Counted from the stretch's first letter, positions 43,791 through 53,489 are shown. The stretch: 64,000 nucleotides of DNA from Chryseobacterium sp. (GCF_019236175.1 NZ_JAFAJM010000009.1:186001-250000); one strand, 5' to 3'. A program made the numbers and translations. The notes: generated by a model not told the origin, from the letters alone.

Positions 43791-46490
43791 TTATTTTTTT
43801 AGAAGAAGATTGCAGATTTTTTTCAGGCTCGAGTTTTCTTTCCAGTCGTTGAGTTTTTCTTTTACTTTTTCATCGGCCTCCGACTGGTTTAAAGCCAATA
43901 CTTCATGATAAACCTCCAGAAGCTTTTTCAGATTTGTCACAGGAGTATTCATTTGAAGCAAGCTACTGGAAACAAACTCTTCCAGTGCCTGATTATGATT
44001 TTTGCTTACGTTAATCATTTGATGCTGGATAAGATCAGTGAGTCTTTTAATAGGCGCCCATTCCAGTTTTTCATGCAAACCGGTCACTCTTCCCAGTTTT
44101 GAATTATCAATCATCTGATAAGAAACATGTTCCAGCCATATTTCAGCAGCTATCCCTCTGATTGTTTTATCACTATCAAGGAAAATAGTCCCCAAAAACA
44201 GATACCCCGTTTCATCCAAAGGTTTTTTCAGCTGATAAAGGGCCTGAGCTGTATTCAGAACCATATTTCTCTCATACACCTCAGCAAGACCGGAATAATA
44301 CAGACACTTTTTAATTACCCTGGCCAAAATATGGGCCGGAGTATTCGGGAAGCTCCACATAAAAGCGGGAGTTTCAGAGAAGTCCTTTTGCTCTGCAATA
44401 AAATAAGCCAGTAACAGCGGATTTTTTGCTTTTTCAAGGTGATATTTCGGAATGCTAATATTGAGTTCAGTAGGATAATATGAATTCTTTTTACTGTCAA
44501 TTGTTTTCCAGTCATAAATTCCGGACAAAGCTTCTTTAGGAATATTTTCATATCCAAAATCCTGAAATTCTTTAAAAACAGTTCCCGGAGATCGGGTAAT
44601 ACCTGCGGTCATCCACCATGAAGGATGATCAAATTTCCCTTCGGGCAAAATATTTCTTCCAAAGAAAAACAAGATTAAGTCTTTATATTCTCCTTTTAAT
44701 TTTTTCTCAGCCAACGATAAAGCTTTGGAGGTATTATCTAATGCACAACGCTGTAAAGCCAACTGGGCGTCCAGATGGTTAGGTTCAATATTTTGTTCCT
44801 GATACATTTCAAGTCGTTCTACCAATTTCACAGGATCAATCCAGCAGGGAGTATTCGTAATTGTTGATAACAGAGGGATTTTATTTCCTGAGCGTATTTT
44901 ATGAGATACCTCCCCTGCAATCTCTTTAAAGACATTCATAGCAAGGGTTCCTACTCCGATTCCTCCTATTGGTCCTAATTTTTTATTATAATTGGTATAT
45001 TCTTCCCTGGTAGCCTCATCCTGAACGGTTTTTTGATATATTTTCTCCAGATTTTTTAACGGCACCGGAAACCTGGTCAGTAAATTCAACCCGTAATTGA
45101 TTACAAGATTACAAAGAAGTACGTTAAAGTAAGGAACTTCCCATCTTGCAATTGTTTTACAGGCCTTTTGAAATACCGGTTCTATTAATTTTACGGAATC
45201 CGTATTGGCATCATCAGCAAAACGGATAAGGCCGGCCAACGCGATATCATAGTGATAAGTTCCCGGATTCTCTATGGCTAAAGGAATGAAAAACATAAGA
45301 TCTTCAAAACTTTCCGGTTCTTTAATTCTATTTTCTTCGGTGATTAGAGCCCGTTTTTCTGTTACCAGATCTTCTTCCAGTTCCTGTTGTCTGTCTTCAA
45401 TATATTTTGCCAAAATAGGACGTACATTCGTCAGGATATTGTCTGAATAGTGAAAAAGCGCTTCCCTGATGTTGTCAGAAACAGGAATATATTTCAGGAT
45501 GATTTTTGCCGCTTTAGACTGTATCCCGTCATCTTTACTCACAAATGCCGTACTTAAAGCTACACTCAGTTTTTCCGGGTTGGTTCTTCTTCGCTGAAAA
45601 ATTTTTTCTGTGACAATAAGACTGGCCATCACTACTGTTTTCACCTCCGAACTCAATAAGTTGGGAAGATAGTGTGAAAATTCATCGCTCTTAAATCCCG
45701 GAACCGTTATTATTTTTTTTAAATGAGCCAGAATGGTATTCACAGCTTTTGACTGCACAGAAGCTAATCCTGCCAATAGCTCATTCTGAAGCTCTATCAG
45801 TTCTTCTTCTGTAGGTTTTAATGCTGTAAATGTGTCCATAAACCAGCCGGTCACATTTTTATTAAAGTTTCTGTTGGAAGCCAAAAGGCATTCTTTGAGA
45901 AATCGTTTTCTGTCAATTTTTTGTTCTGCCAGCAGCTTTTGAATAATCGGAAACCATTCTTTACGAAAGGGTAAAGATTTGGACGGATATTCGCACAAAT
46001 ACCAGAAGTGGGTTTTCAGTGTTTCAGGGTGCTGATCGAGCTCAGCCGGGTAATTACTTAAATGATGGCCTAATAGTTCCGGCTTAGGCTGTACATAGCC
46101 TTTCTCACTCCATCCTAAAATATCCCGGTAATTAAAAGCAGTAAATTCAGCATCTACAGACTCATTGATAAAATCTGAGAACCAGTCCGGGCATCCCCAT
46201 TCCAGTACTTTTTCTGTTTGTTCCATATTTCTGAAAATACTCCAGTAATTTTTCCCGAAGTTTTTCTGGTCCATACAGACCAACGATGCAATGTCCAAGA
46301 TCGAATGTTGAGCTACAGAGCCTATCGTATGATATGAATTTTTAGTCATTACGATTTTATTGATCTCCCGGTCCATTTTTTTAATTGCCGGTACAAGTGC
46401 TTTTCTTTCCTCAGCGTTCAGCTGTTTTAAAAAAGGAATAATCTCATGTGTTTTGCCCTCATTAAGGATCTCATAAAGTCTTTCTTTCAT
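43791..46490 (-). CDS. DUF6493-like helical repeat protein, copy A
   Basis: This 899-aa protein is predicted all-helical with HEAT-like stretches, for example AAKIILKYIPVSDNIREALFHY. The opening MKERLYEILNEGKTHEIIPFLKQL and the end (VYHEVLALNQSEADEKVKEKL) parallel copy B. The family sits beside SWIM and vWA genes in other bacteria as I recall. Copy B's end overlaps its start by 20 nt. It is probably a scaffold for the conflict system. Enzymatic motifs are not visible. Confidence 0.78.
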   Translation of the reverse strand: MKERLYEILNEGKTHEIIPFLKQLNAEERKALVPAIKKMDREINKIVMTKNSYHTIGSVAQHSILDIASLVCMDQKNFGKNYWSIFRNMEQTEKVLEWGCPDWFSDFINESVDAEFTAFNYRDILGWSEKGYVQPKPELLGHHLSNYPAELDQHPETLKTHFWYLCEYPSKSLPFRKEWFPIIQKLLAEQKIDRKRFLKECLLASNRNFNKNVTGWFMDTFTALKPTEEELIELQNELLAGLASVQSKAVNTILAHLKKIITVPGFKSDEFSHYLPNLLSSEVKTVVMASLIVTEKIFQRRRTNPEKLSVALSTAFVSKDDGIQSKAAKIILKYIPVSDNIREALFHYSDNILTNVRPILAKYIEDRQQELEEDLVTEKRALITEENRIKEPESFEDLMFFIPLAIENPGTYHYDIALAGLIRFADDANTDSVKLIEPVFQKACKTIARWEVPYFNVLLCNLVINYGLNLLTRFPVPLKNLEKIYQKTVQDEATREEYTNYNKKLGPIGGIGVGTLAMNVFKEIAGEVSHKIRSGNKIPLLSTITNTPCWIDPVKLVERLEMYQEQNIEPNHLDAQLALQRCALDNTSKALSLAEKKLKGEYKDLILFFFGRNILPEGKFDHPSWWMTAGITRSPGTVFKEFQDFGYENIPKEALSGIYDWKTIDSKKNSYYPTELNISIPKYHLEKAKNPLLLAYFIAEQKDFSETPAFMWSFPNTPAHILARVIKKCLYYSGLAEVYERNMVLNTAQALYQLKKPLDETGYLFLGTIFLDSDKTIRGIAAEIWLEHVSYQMIDNSKLGRVTGLHEKLEWAPIKRLTDLIQHQMINVSKNHNQALEEFVSSSLLQMNTPVTNLKKLLEVYHEVLALNQSEADEKVKEKLNDWKENSSLKKICNLLLKK

Positions 46491-49002
46491 GTGTTTTAAT
46501 TTGATGAATAATTTTTTTCAGGTTATTTTCTTTTTCCCATTCTGTTAGCTGATCAGCGATGGCTTTATCTGCTTCAGATTGGTTAATGTTTATTAGTTCA
46601 TAATAAAGTTCCAGAATTTTTTTCAGGTTAAATACCGGTTTTTCAATCGCTGAAAGAACGGCTATCAACAGTTTCTCAAAAGCCATATTATGGCTGGAAG
46701 TCAGATTGATAAATCCGGACAATCCGTCTGTTAATCTTTTCACCGGTGCAAGGTCAAAACTGATTTTCCCACCGATCAACCGTCCGAATTGACAGCTATC
46801 AAAATCGTCCGAAACCGCTTTGTTTATCAGTACTTCAAAAGCTATACCACAGAATGTTTTATCTTTATTCAGCAATCCGGCTGAAAGAAATAAATAATGA
46901 ACCGGCTGAAAAGGCAGATCCAGTTTCATCCATGCATCGAGAAATTCTATGTTGCCTTTACTGTCATACTGGTAACTTGCATTAGATAAAGTCTCATTAT
47001 ATTTTTTGGCAAAAACAGACCCGGAAAAATAGGGTGCCGTGTATAAAATATGAATCAGATCATCCTGATAAATTCCATGATAAGAATTGAATAAATAGTC
47101 TAAAAAAGAAGGATTTTCCGGAAGTTCCTGTTTATTTTCGATGGATATCAGTAACTGCGGAATCTCTTCAGTCGTATTCCATTTATATATTTTTTTATGA
47201 CTCAGCTTCCATTCAAAACTCCCATCCAGATAGGTATATTCATACCGCTCCCTGTAATATTTTTCGTCAAAGACAGGTTTCAGAAAAGCATAATAGTCTT
47301 CATTAAGCAATGTCTTTGCATACTTTTCTGCCTCTTTAATATTTTCTTTTTTTACACGAAGTACAGCAATCTGAAGATCAAAAGGAATAGGTTTTTCATT
47401 TTGATCCTGATATATTTTCAGATGATGAATAAGTTGATGACAGGAAACCCAGCAAGGAGTATGATCCGGCATGGAGAGGAGAGGAAGATTTTTTCCCTGC
47501 TCCAATCTTTCAAAAATATCCAAAAGAAGCTGCTGATAGGCTTTAAAAAACAAAGATGTTCTTTTCTCTCCCCAATTTTCTAATCTTGGAAATTCCTGTC
47601 TGGCTTCCTGCAGAACAGATGATATCTTCTTCTGTCTGGATAACCCGTAATTGATAAAGAAAGTTGCCAGCAAATGGCGGAGTCCTGATGTGTTTTTTAC
47701 TTTAAGAGCAGCTTTAAAAGCCGGTTCAAGCTGATTTAAATGGTGTTCTTCAAGTGTATTATTCACCCTCATCAATGCATCCAGAAACTGATCGAAATGA
47801 AAAGTCTCATGCTGGTTGAATACCTGAGAGGCCAGAAATATAAAGTCTTCAATCGTTTTCACAGAAGAGACAGGTTCTGAAATATGCCATTTTTTGTTCT
47901 CATATCCTTGTCCTGTTTTTTGATCGGTCTTTTGATCTCCGGTAAAAAAATGCTCTAACAGCAGATAAGGATCTGAAAGAAGTGTTTCCTGATAAGATTT
48001 TAGTTCCTGTTTTATTCTGTCGGCTTCCGGATCACCATATCGGGCTATAATTTTTGCTGCTTTTGTTTGTATCGTTGTATCTTTATTCAAAAATACGGGC
48101 ATAAGAAGAATACAGATCTGCTCTTTGAACTTCGGATCATGCTTTGCCAGTTTTTCAAACGCTGCCAATATTCCATTTAAAACATTTTTGGCTGAAAGGG
48201 TGGGCAAAGACTCTACTGAGTGTAAAAATGTTTCAGTTTTAAAGCATTTATCCGTCATTACCGGACTTAAAAGTTTTATAATTCCGGGAAACAATGATTG
48301 TTGTGCGGAATGAAAAATAAGAAACAACTCATCTTGTAATTTCAGAATTTCTGTATGGGTAAGTTCCAGATGAATAAAAAGCTCAAGAAACCATGCATTA
48401 TATTCTTTTGAAAAATTATAATTAATGGCTTTCAGACATGATTTTAAAACTCTGATACGATCAATTTTATTTTCCTGAACAAGAGTTTTTAATAAATCTT
48501 TCCAGTTCTTATCCTGATAACGGGCTGTAATATTGCAGTCATATTCGAATAAGAGCCAGATATGAGATTCTAGGGTAATGGGATATTTAAATAATATATC
48601 TTCTGAAATAGAGGCTGAAAGCAATGATGCACAGATCTCATCATTCAGTATCAGATATCCTTTCTCTTCCCATTCCAGTATTTTAAGATACTCAATTTCT
48701 TTTAAAAACTGGTAGTTTTCTCCTATCCATTCAGGGACATAGGATTCAAACAATTCATCAATAAGATCTACCGGCATGGAATAATAACCCGGACTGACCT
48801 TACTGTATTCATTTCCAGTTGTACAACATGTCAACGCAGCCAACACAGAAATACTATTGTGCCCCCATTCTTTATTGATACGTTTCTTTAAAAGAGCGGC
48901 AATTTCTTTTTTGTCTTTCGGTGTAAGCTTCTTCAGAAAAGGAACAATTTCCTTTATTTTATAGTTTAAATAGATTGCTTTAAACTCCTCCTCAATAAGC
49001 AT
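46471..49002 (-). CDS. DUF6493-like helical repeat protein, copy B
   Basis: This 843-aa protein shares with copy A the start architecture (YKIKEIVPFLKKLTPKDKKEI), a middle segment about resting on one side of the repeat (AAKIIARYGDPEADRI) and the end (LYYELININQSEADKAIADQL). Divergence is high, so the duplication is old. It is the first gene of the operon B-A-SWIM. Function unknown; a protein-protein scaffold is likely. Confidence 0.78.
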   Translation of the reverse strand: MLIEEEFKAIYLNYKIKEIVPFLKKLTPKDKKEIAALLKKRINKEWGHNSISVLAALTCCTTGNEYSKVSPGYYSMPVDLIDELFESYVPEWIGENYQFLKEIEYLKILEWEEKGYLILNDEICASLLSASISEDILFKYPITLESHIWLLFEYDCNITARYQDKNWKDLLKTLVQENKIDRIRVLKSCLKAINYNFSKEYNAWFLELFIHLELTHTEILKLQDELFLIFHSAQQSLFPGIIKLLSPVMTDKCFKTETFLHSVESLPTLSAKNVLNGILAAFEKLAKHDPKFKEQICILLMPVFLNKDTTIQTKAAKIIARYGDPEADRIKQELKSYQETLLSDPYLLLEHFFTGDQKTDQKTGQGYENKKWHISEPVSSVKTIEDFIFLASQVFNQHETFHFDQFLDALMRVNNTLEEHHLNQLEPAFKAALKVKNTSGLRHLLATFFINYGLSRQKKISSVLQEARQEFPRLENWGEKRTSLFFKAYQQLLLDIFERLEQGKNLPLLSMPDHTPCWVSCHQLIHHLKIYQDQNEKPIPFDLQIAVLRVKKENIKEAEKYAKTLLNEDYYAFLKPVFDEKYYRERYEYTYLDGSFEWKLSHKKIYKWNTTEEIPQLLISIENKQELPENPSFLDYLFNSYHGIYQDDLIHILYTAPYFSGSVFAKKYNETLSNASYQYDSKGNIEFLDAWMKLDLPFQPVHYLFLSAGLLNKDKTFCGIAFEVLINKAVSDDFDSCQFGRLIGGKISFDLAPVKRLTDGLSGFINLTSSHNMAFEKLLIAVLSAIEKPVFNLKKILELYYELININQSEADKAIADQLTEWEKENNLKKIIHQIKTHERKTL

Positions 49003-49345
49003 AAATTCATTCTTGCCGGCTAAAATAACAAAAAATGAGTGACAGGCGACAAATTATCCCATAAAAGTGATTTTTTTAACAAAATATTAAGTATTGAAAC
49101 CTGTTCTATCACAACTATTAACAGACAAAATAAAATCTCTGTATTTAGATATATTGATCAATTTCGAATAAAAACGGTGATTTTTCCAACAATATTTTAC
49201 AATTTGGCAGGTTTTCTATTCTAAAAGACAAATAAATAAATGTTAAAAAAATATTTTCAGATTATTTTTTTTAAATAAAAATTGTAATTGATTTAAATTT
49301 ATATATTTGCATTATAAAAATACTTGACAACTCAAATACATTTCA
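49003..49345. promoter_or_regulatory. Divergent promoter region of the DUF6493 and MarR units
   Basis: On the plus strand, TATATTTGC at 49302-49310 is a -7 box, with ATTG at 49281-49284 as a -33 element at 17-nt spacing, for the MarR unit. TTGA-CAAC-TCAA at 49324-49335 is a short palindrome that could be a MarR site. I found no clear minus-strand box. Confidence 0.5.
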
Positions 49346-49771
49346 ATGATAAGTTCAGAATTATTACTATTAATCAACATCAATAAATTACAATCTGTTA
49401 TCGCACGAAAATTTGATGCACTGAGTGTACATGGTCTTGGATTCAATGACTTTGTTATTCTTTATATTCTGGGTACTTCTTCCGAGCGTAAAATGCGAAG
49501 AATTGATCTTGCTGAAAAAATCGGACTTACAGCTTCCGGAATAACCCGCCTGTTGAATCCATTGGAAAAAATAGGACTGGTAACCCGAGAAATCAACGAA
49601 AGAGATGCCAGAGTGAGCTATGTCGTCATCACCTCCAGTGGTCAGAAGATATTTGAAGAGGCTCAGATAAGTGCGGAAAATATTACAAAAGAAATCCTTT
49701 CTTCCAAAAAGAATAAATCACTTCGGATTGTCAGTGAGTTCTTATCCGATCTGGGAGGAAATATACAGTAA
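49346..49771 (+). CDS. MarR-family transcriptional regulator
   Basis: This 141-aa winged-helix protein has recognition region LAEKIGLTASGITRLLNPLEKIGLV (in part) and a wing with RDARVSYVVITSSG. It heads a four-gene plus-strand operon that interrupts the minus-strand island. The short palindrome near its promoter hints at autoregulation. Ligand unknown. Confidence 0.9.
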   Translation: MISSELLLLININKLQSVIARKFDALSVHGLGFNDFVILYILGTSSERKMRRIDLAEKIGLTASGITRLLNPLEKIGLVTREINERDARVSYVVITSSGQKIFEEAQISAENITKEILSSKKNKSLRIVSEFLSDLGGNIQ

Positions 49772-49776
49772 CAAAC

Positions 49777-50115
49777 ATGAAAAATACATTAAAAAAAGAA
49801 CTGAGGGAAAAAGCAAAAAACCATAAGATAACGATGGGGGTAATTGCTGTTACGAATACAATCAATGGCAGACGTTATATTCAGGGATCTTTAAATCTGG
49901 AGGCGCTGGTCAACAAAATGAAATTTTTATTGAATGGCGGTCAGTTCAATAATAGCCAGCTGCAAAAAGACTGGACAGAGCAGGGAAGTGATTCTTTTAC
50001 ATTTGAATTCGTAGTCATCATCCCATCTCAGGAAAACCAGTATATCAATGAACGTCAGGAAATTAAAAAAGCGGAGCAGACTTTTATTTCTGAAATAAAT
50101 AATGACCTTTATTAA
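49777..50115 (+). CDS. GIY-YIG-fold protein, active site degenerate
   Basis: This 112-aa protein follows the GIY-YIG nuclease layout, with the first strand pair GVIAVTNTINGRRYIQG and a later LQKDWTEQGSDSFTFEFV. The first catalytic Tyr of GIY is Ile (GVI) and YIG is broken to YIQG, so nuclease activity is doubtful. It lies 5 nt after the MarR gene and abuts the next gene. Confidence 0.75.
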   Translation: MKNTLKKELREKAKNHKITMGVIAVTNTINGRRYIQGSLNLEALVNKMKFLLNGGQFNNSQLQKDWTEQGSDSFTFEFVVIIPSQENQYINERQEIKKAEQTFISEINNDLY

Positions 50116-50553
50116 GTGATGTCAGAAAAATATCTATCTCCTACTTTTGAATCCGGCAAACATCTCTTTCTTAAAAATATAAAGGGATCTATCATTAATC
50201 TGAATTTAATTAAACTCAAAAAGGAAGCCGATTATTCCGGCCATCCGGACTTGATGCCGAATGAGAAGATCAGTGGCCTGGATGCTTATTTCACTTATAT
50301 CAGGGAGGCAGAGCCTTTTTTAAAAGAAAGTGGCGGAGAAATTCTTTTCATAGGAAAAGGAGATCTGTTTCTGATAGGTCCTGAAAATGAATATTGGGAC
50401 CTCTGTATGCTGATCAGGCAAAAAAGCGTAAGTGATTTTTTTAATTTTGAGCAGAATGAGAGGTATATGAAAATTACCGGTCACAGAATAGCTGCTCTTG
50501 AAGATTCCAGACTTTTGCCCTTGGAGGAAATATTATTAAATAAAAAAATGTAA
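50116..50553 (+). CDS. DUF1330-like small protein
   Basis: This 145-aa protein contains FTYIREAEPFLKESGGEILF and a WDLCMLIRQKSVSDFFNF segment reminiscent of DUF1330 ferredoxin-like dimeric barrels. No catalytic residue stands out. Its start immediately follows the previous stop and its stop overlaps the ATG of the hydrolase gene. The family match is moderate. Confidence 0.65.
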   Translation: MMSEKYLSPTFESGKHLFLKNIKGSIINLNLIKLKKEADYSGHPDLMPNEKISGLDAYFTYIREAEPFLKESGGEILFIGKGDLFLIGPENEYWDLCMLIRQKSVSDFFNFEQNERYMKITGHRIAALEDSRLLPLEEILLNKKM

Positions 50554-51437
50554 TGGAAACACTTACTATTGATGATGTAGAATTATGCTATGAGATACTG
50601 GGTAAAGAAAATAACAAAACCATCCTGCTGATCCCGGGACTGGGAAGCCAGATGATACGATGGGAAGATTCATTTTGCCGGTTATTATCCGGTCAGGGAT
50701 TCAGGATTATCCGTTTTGACAACAGGGATTCCGGCGCTTCTGTTTTTACCGGTCAAAAAGAGATGACTTCCGGCAGAAGTATCGAGGAGTTATTTTCAAA
50801 TTTAAAAAAAGAAGATCTCCCTTATTCATTAACGGATATGGCTCAGGATGTGATAAGGTTGCTTAATCATTTACAAATCGACAAAGCCCATATTATAGGC
50901 CGGTCAATGGGTGGAATTATTGCCCAGATCCTGGGAGCTTTTCACCCTGAAAGACTTATCAGCATGACGATTATAATGTCTACATCTCTCAATCCGGAAT
51001 TACCTCCCCCTGATCCTGAAGTGATGCGGATGATGACAAAGCCTCCCGCTGATCCTGTAACAGAAAAGGAAGCCTACATCAGGGAAAAATTAAATTTTGC
51101 ACAAAGTATCGCCGGAACAATATACCCGTTAGATACCGTAAAGGAAATCTCATTAATTGAAGAAGAGCTAAACCGTTCCAGAACAAAAAACGGGATGATC
51201 AGACAACTGATGGCTATGGGCTCCTATCAGTACAATCCGGATATTCTGAAAAGAATAACAGTTCCTTCACTGATTATCCATGGAACAGATGATCTGATTT
51301 TTCATCCGGATTGTGCAAAAGATCTGCATGCCGGTATTTCTGATTCTCAGCTCATTCTTATTGACGGAATGGGGCATTCTATTCCGGCTGAATTATTCGG
51401 ACTTCTTTCCCGTCATATTCTTAGCTTAACAAAATAA
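50553..51437 (+). CDS. Alpha/beta hydrolase
   Basis: This 294-aa alpha/beta hydrolase has oxyanion region LIPGLGSQM, nucleophile elbow GRSMGG, the acid in HGTDDLIFH and the catalytic His in GMGHSIP. The fold and cap resemble esterases or aclacinomycin methylesterase-like enzymes. It is the last gene of the MarR operon and is closed by a 17-bp stem terminator. Substrate unknown. Confidence 0.9.
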   Translation: METLTIDDVELCYEILGKENNKTILLIPGLGSQMIRWEDSFCRLLSGQGFRIIRFDNRDSGASVFTGQKEMTSGRSIEELFSNLKKEDLPYSLTDMAQDVIRLLNHLQIDKAHIIGRSMGGIIAQILGAFHPERLISMTIIMSTSLNPELPPPDPEVMRMMTKPPADPVTEKEAYIREKLNFAQSIAGTIYPLDTVKEISLIEEELNRSRTKNGMIRQLMAMGSYQYNPDILKRITVPSLIIHGTDDLIFHPDCAKDLHAGISDSQLILIDGMGHSIPAELFGLLSRHILSLTK

Positions 51438-51475
51438 GGAAAGCTGTACCGTGTACAGCTTTCCTTATTTTTATT
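51433..51475. terminator. Strong terminator between the hydrolase and exonuclease genes
   Basis: A perfect 17-bp stem (51433-51449 and 51453-51469) with a 3-nt loop and T-run serves converging genes. Confidence 0.85.
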
Positions 51476-51493
51476 GATAATCCTGTTGAAGAT

Positions 51494-52045
51494 TTAATTA
51501 TTCTTCAGACACCAGTGTAAAATTTTTGCGATATTTTTAGCATCATCCACTCCTCTGTGATGGGTGCCTTCCAGCGCAAAACCAAGCTCATCTAGGGCTC
51601 TGTTCATTCCTACACTTTTCCTGATGGTAGGATGCAACTGGCCAAATAGAGTTTTTACATTAATGTGATCATCACTCATCGGATAATCAGTATAAAATCT
51701 TCTTGCCTGATGCTGGAGCATATTGAGATCATAATTTCCGTAGCTTGCCCAGGTCAGTTCCTCCGAATCATATTCTGCTCTCAGGATATCGAAGGCATCA
51801 TCCAGCATGACTCCTTCATTATCGAGAATGTTTTGTGTAAGCGTTGTAAGTTCCGTACAAAACGGACTTACTTTTGAAAATTGAGGTTTTATAAGGATTC
51901 CCTCATTTCTGGAGACCTTACCGGTTCTGGCATTCATGATACAGACACCGATTTCAATGATCTCACTTTCCTGTCCTCTTGGCGGCCGGTTTTCCCAACA
52001 CGTTGCTTCAAGGTCTACAATGAGTATGTTTTCTGTTGTTTTCAT
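51494..52045 (-). CDS. DEDDh 3'-5' exonuclease, copy 1
   Basis: The 183-aa form from the ATG at 52045 is preferred. It is a DnaQ/KapD-like exonuclease with Exo I IVDLEATCWEN (Asp11, Glu13), a middle SYGNYDLNML and Exo III HHRGVDDAKNIA with the catalytic His and Asp. It would trim RNA or DNA 3' ends. It is the second of two paralogues, on the strand of the RNA-ligase operon and 95 nt downstream of copy 2. All catalytic residues are intact. Confidence 0.88.
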   Translation of the reverse strand: MKTTENILIVDLEATCWENRPPRGQESEIIEIGVCIMNARTGKVSRNEGILIKPQFSKVSPFCTELTTLTQNILDNEGVMLDDAFDILRAEYDSEELTWASYGNYDLNMLQHQARRFYTDYPMSDDHINVKTLFGQLHPTIRKSVGMNRALDELGFALEGTHHRGVDDAKNIAKILHWCLKNN

Positions 52046-52139
52046 TTGTTTATATTTTTTAAAATTGGAAGAGAGGCACAAAAGGTAATATTCACATCAT
52101 TATTTATAATTTATACTTACCTTCCGGCCTTCCATCGGA

Positions 52140-52688
52140 TTATTTACCCAGAATATGGCTTAAAATTCTGGCTGTATTATAGGCATCATCTGCTCCGTTG
52201 TGGTGGTTTCCTTCAAAATCCATATTCAGATGATCCAGGGCCCTTTTAAGACCTACTGATTTATAAAGTCTGAAATGTCTTTTAAACTCGTACATTACAT
52301 TCAGATAATGTTCTGAAAAAGGGTTTTTAATACCAAGCCAGTCACATTGTTCAATGATCTGTTCTCCGTCGAAATTCCCATATCCGGCCCAGGTAAGCGG
52401 TTCCGAATGGTATTCATCTTTAATTTTTTCGCAGGCTTCTTCAAAATAGATTCCTTTTTCTTCGATCAGCTGTGGGGTAATTCCCGTCAGCTTTGTACAG
52501 AATCTGTTAACTTCCGATCTTTCAGGAATTACATAGATGCTTTGTTTTTGGGAAATTGCTTTTGACGTTACATTAAGTTTGCAAATTCCTATTTCTATAA
52601 TATCAACTTTCTGCCCTGCAGGAGGTCTGTCATTTTCCCAACAGGTAGCTTCCAGATCGATAATTAATATTTCATTGGTTATTTTCAT
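52140..52688 (-). CDS. DEDDh 3'-5' exonuclease, copy 2
   Basis: This 182-aa protein parallels copy 1: IIDLEATCWEN (Asp11, Glu13), GYGNFDGEQI and HHNGADDAYNTA. The two are clearly paralogous but diverged, so they may have different substrates. It lies between the phosphoesterase and copy 1. It may trim damaged RNA 3' ends before ligation or degrade failed products; this is inferred from context. Confidence 0.88.
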   Translation of the reverse strand: MKITNEILIIDLEATCWENDRPPAGQKVDIIEIGICKLNVTSKAISQKQSIYVIPERSEVNRFCTKLTGITPQLIEEKGIYFEEACEKIKDEYHSEPLTWAGYGNFDGEQIIEQCDWLGIKNPFSEHYLNVMYEFKRHFRLYKSVGLKRALDHLNMDFEGNHHNGADDAYNTARILSHILGK

Positions 52689-52785
52689 GATTGATTGTTC
52701 ATATACATGATGATGGAAAGTCAGACAGCAGAAATCTAAAGGGATATATCCGCTTTAATTCCGTCATTATGACTGTCTTCCCGTT

Positions 52786-53349
52786 TTATTCTCTCGGACT
52801 GAACGGCGGAATCCATTTTTTCTTCATCATAATTTCTTTAACTTCTTCGTAGGAGACCGGATAAAAATTATGACAGTCTACCCCGACATCAAAGCTTAAT
52901 GCCATCTCGTCATCCGGTAAGGTTCCGTGGGAATGTCCGTATAGCTGCCAAACTCCGCGGTGTGAGCCGTTCCATGTACGCATGGCGTAGTGAAAAAGAA
53001 TAATTTTCTGTTTTCCATTGTTATTGTCCGGTTCATTAATTTTTAATTCATGATAGTCTCTTAACGAAGCAAAGCGTTTAGGATAAGTTAAGGCCGCTCC
53101 TTCATGATTTCCTTTTATCAGATGAATTGTTCCGTTTAAACGATCTAAGATTTCTTTTGTAAAATCAGGTTTTCCCAAGCTGAAATCACCTAAATGATAG
53201 ACTGTATCTTCCGGTCCTACTTTCTCATTCCATCGTTGAATCATTTCTTCATTCATCTGTTCCATAGATTCAAAAGGTCTTTCGGAAAATCGGATAATAT
53301 TTTCGTGACCAAAATGATGGTCTGCTGTAAAAAATATATTGGGTTTCAT
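52786..53349 (-). CDS. Calcineurin-type metallophosphoesterase
   Basis: This 187-aa protein keeps the full metal site: Asp10 and His12 (DHHFGH), Asp55 (LGDFSLG), Asn81 and His82 (GNHEG), His120 and GHSH at 138-141. The family hydrolyses phosphomonoesters or diesters. With an RNA ligase just upstream on the same strand, a role in removing 2' or 3' phosphates or opening cyclic phosphates is plausible. A 23-bp hairpin occupies its leader. Confidence 0.88.
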   Translation of the reverse strand: MKPNIFFTADHHFGHENIIRFSERPFESMEQMNEEMIQRWNEKVGPEDTVYHLGDFSLGKPDFTKEILDRLNGTIHLIKGNHEGAALTYPKRFASLRDYHELKINEPDNNNGKQKIILFHYAMRTWNGSHRGVWQLYGHSHGTLPDDEMALSFDVGVDCHNFYPVSYEEVKEIMMKKKWIPPFSPRE

Positions 53350-53376
53350 TGTTTTAATTGTTTTAAATTGTGATCA

Positions 53377-53447
53377 CAAAAAGGATTGCTCTTCCAAAGC
53401 TTACCCTATTTTTCAATATACCATCTTTGGAAGAGCAATCCTTTTTG
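53377..53447 (-). repeat. 23-bp perfect hairpin in the phosphoesterase leader
   Basis: Arms 53377-53399 and 53425-53447 are perfectly complementary around a 25-nt loop. The minus-strand 3' arm carries CTTTGGAAGAG, identical to the 11 bases at the 5' end of the tRNA-Phe-like gene at 56422-56494 and its flank. The stem is unusually long for a terminator and should be an RNase III-type substrate. It could control the phosphoesterase-exonuclease unit. Confidence 0.7.
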
Positions 53448-53460
53448 CAGTTTTGTAAAT

Positions 53461-53489
53461 AAAAAAGTTCCGGTAAAAAATACCGAAAC
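53461..53489 (-). terminator. Terminator of the RNA-ligase operon
   Basis: A GTTTCGGTA/TACCGGAAC stem is followed by a T-run on the minus strand right at the ligase stop. Transcription of the downstream phosphoesterase may need read-through or its own promoter. Confidence 0.7.
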
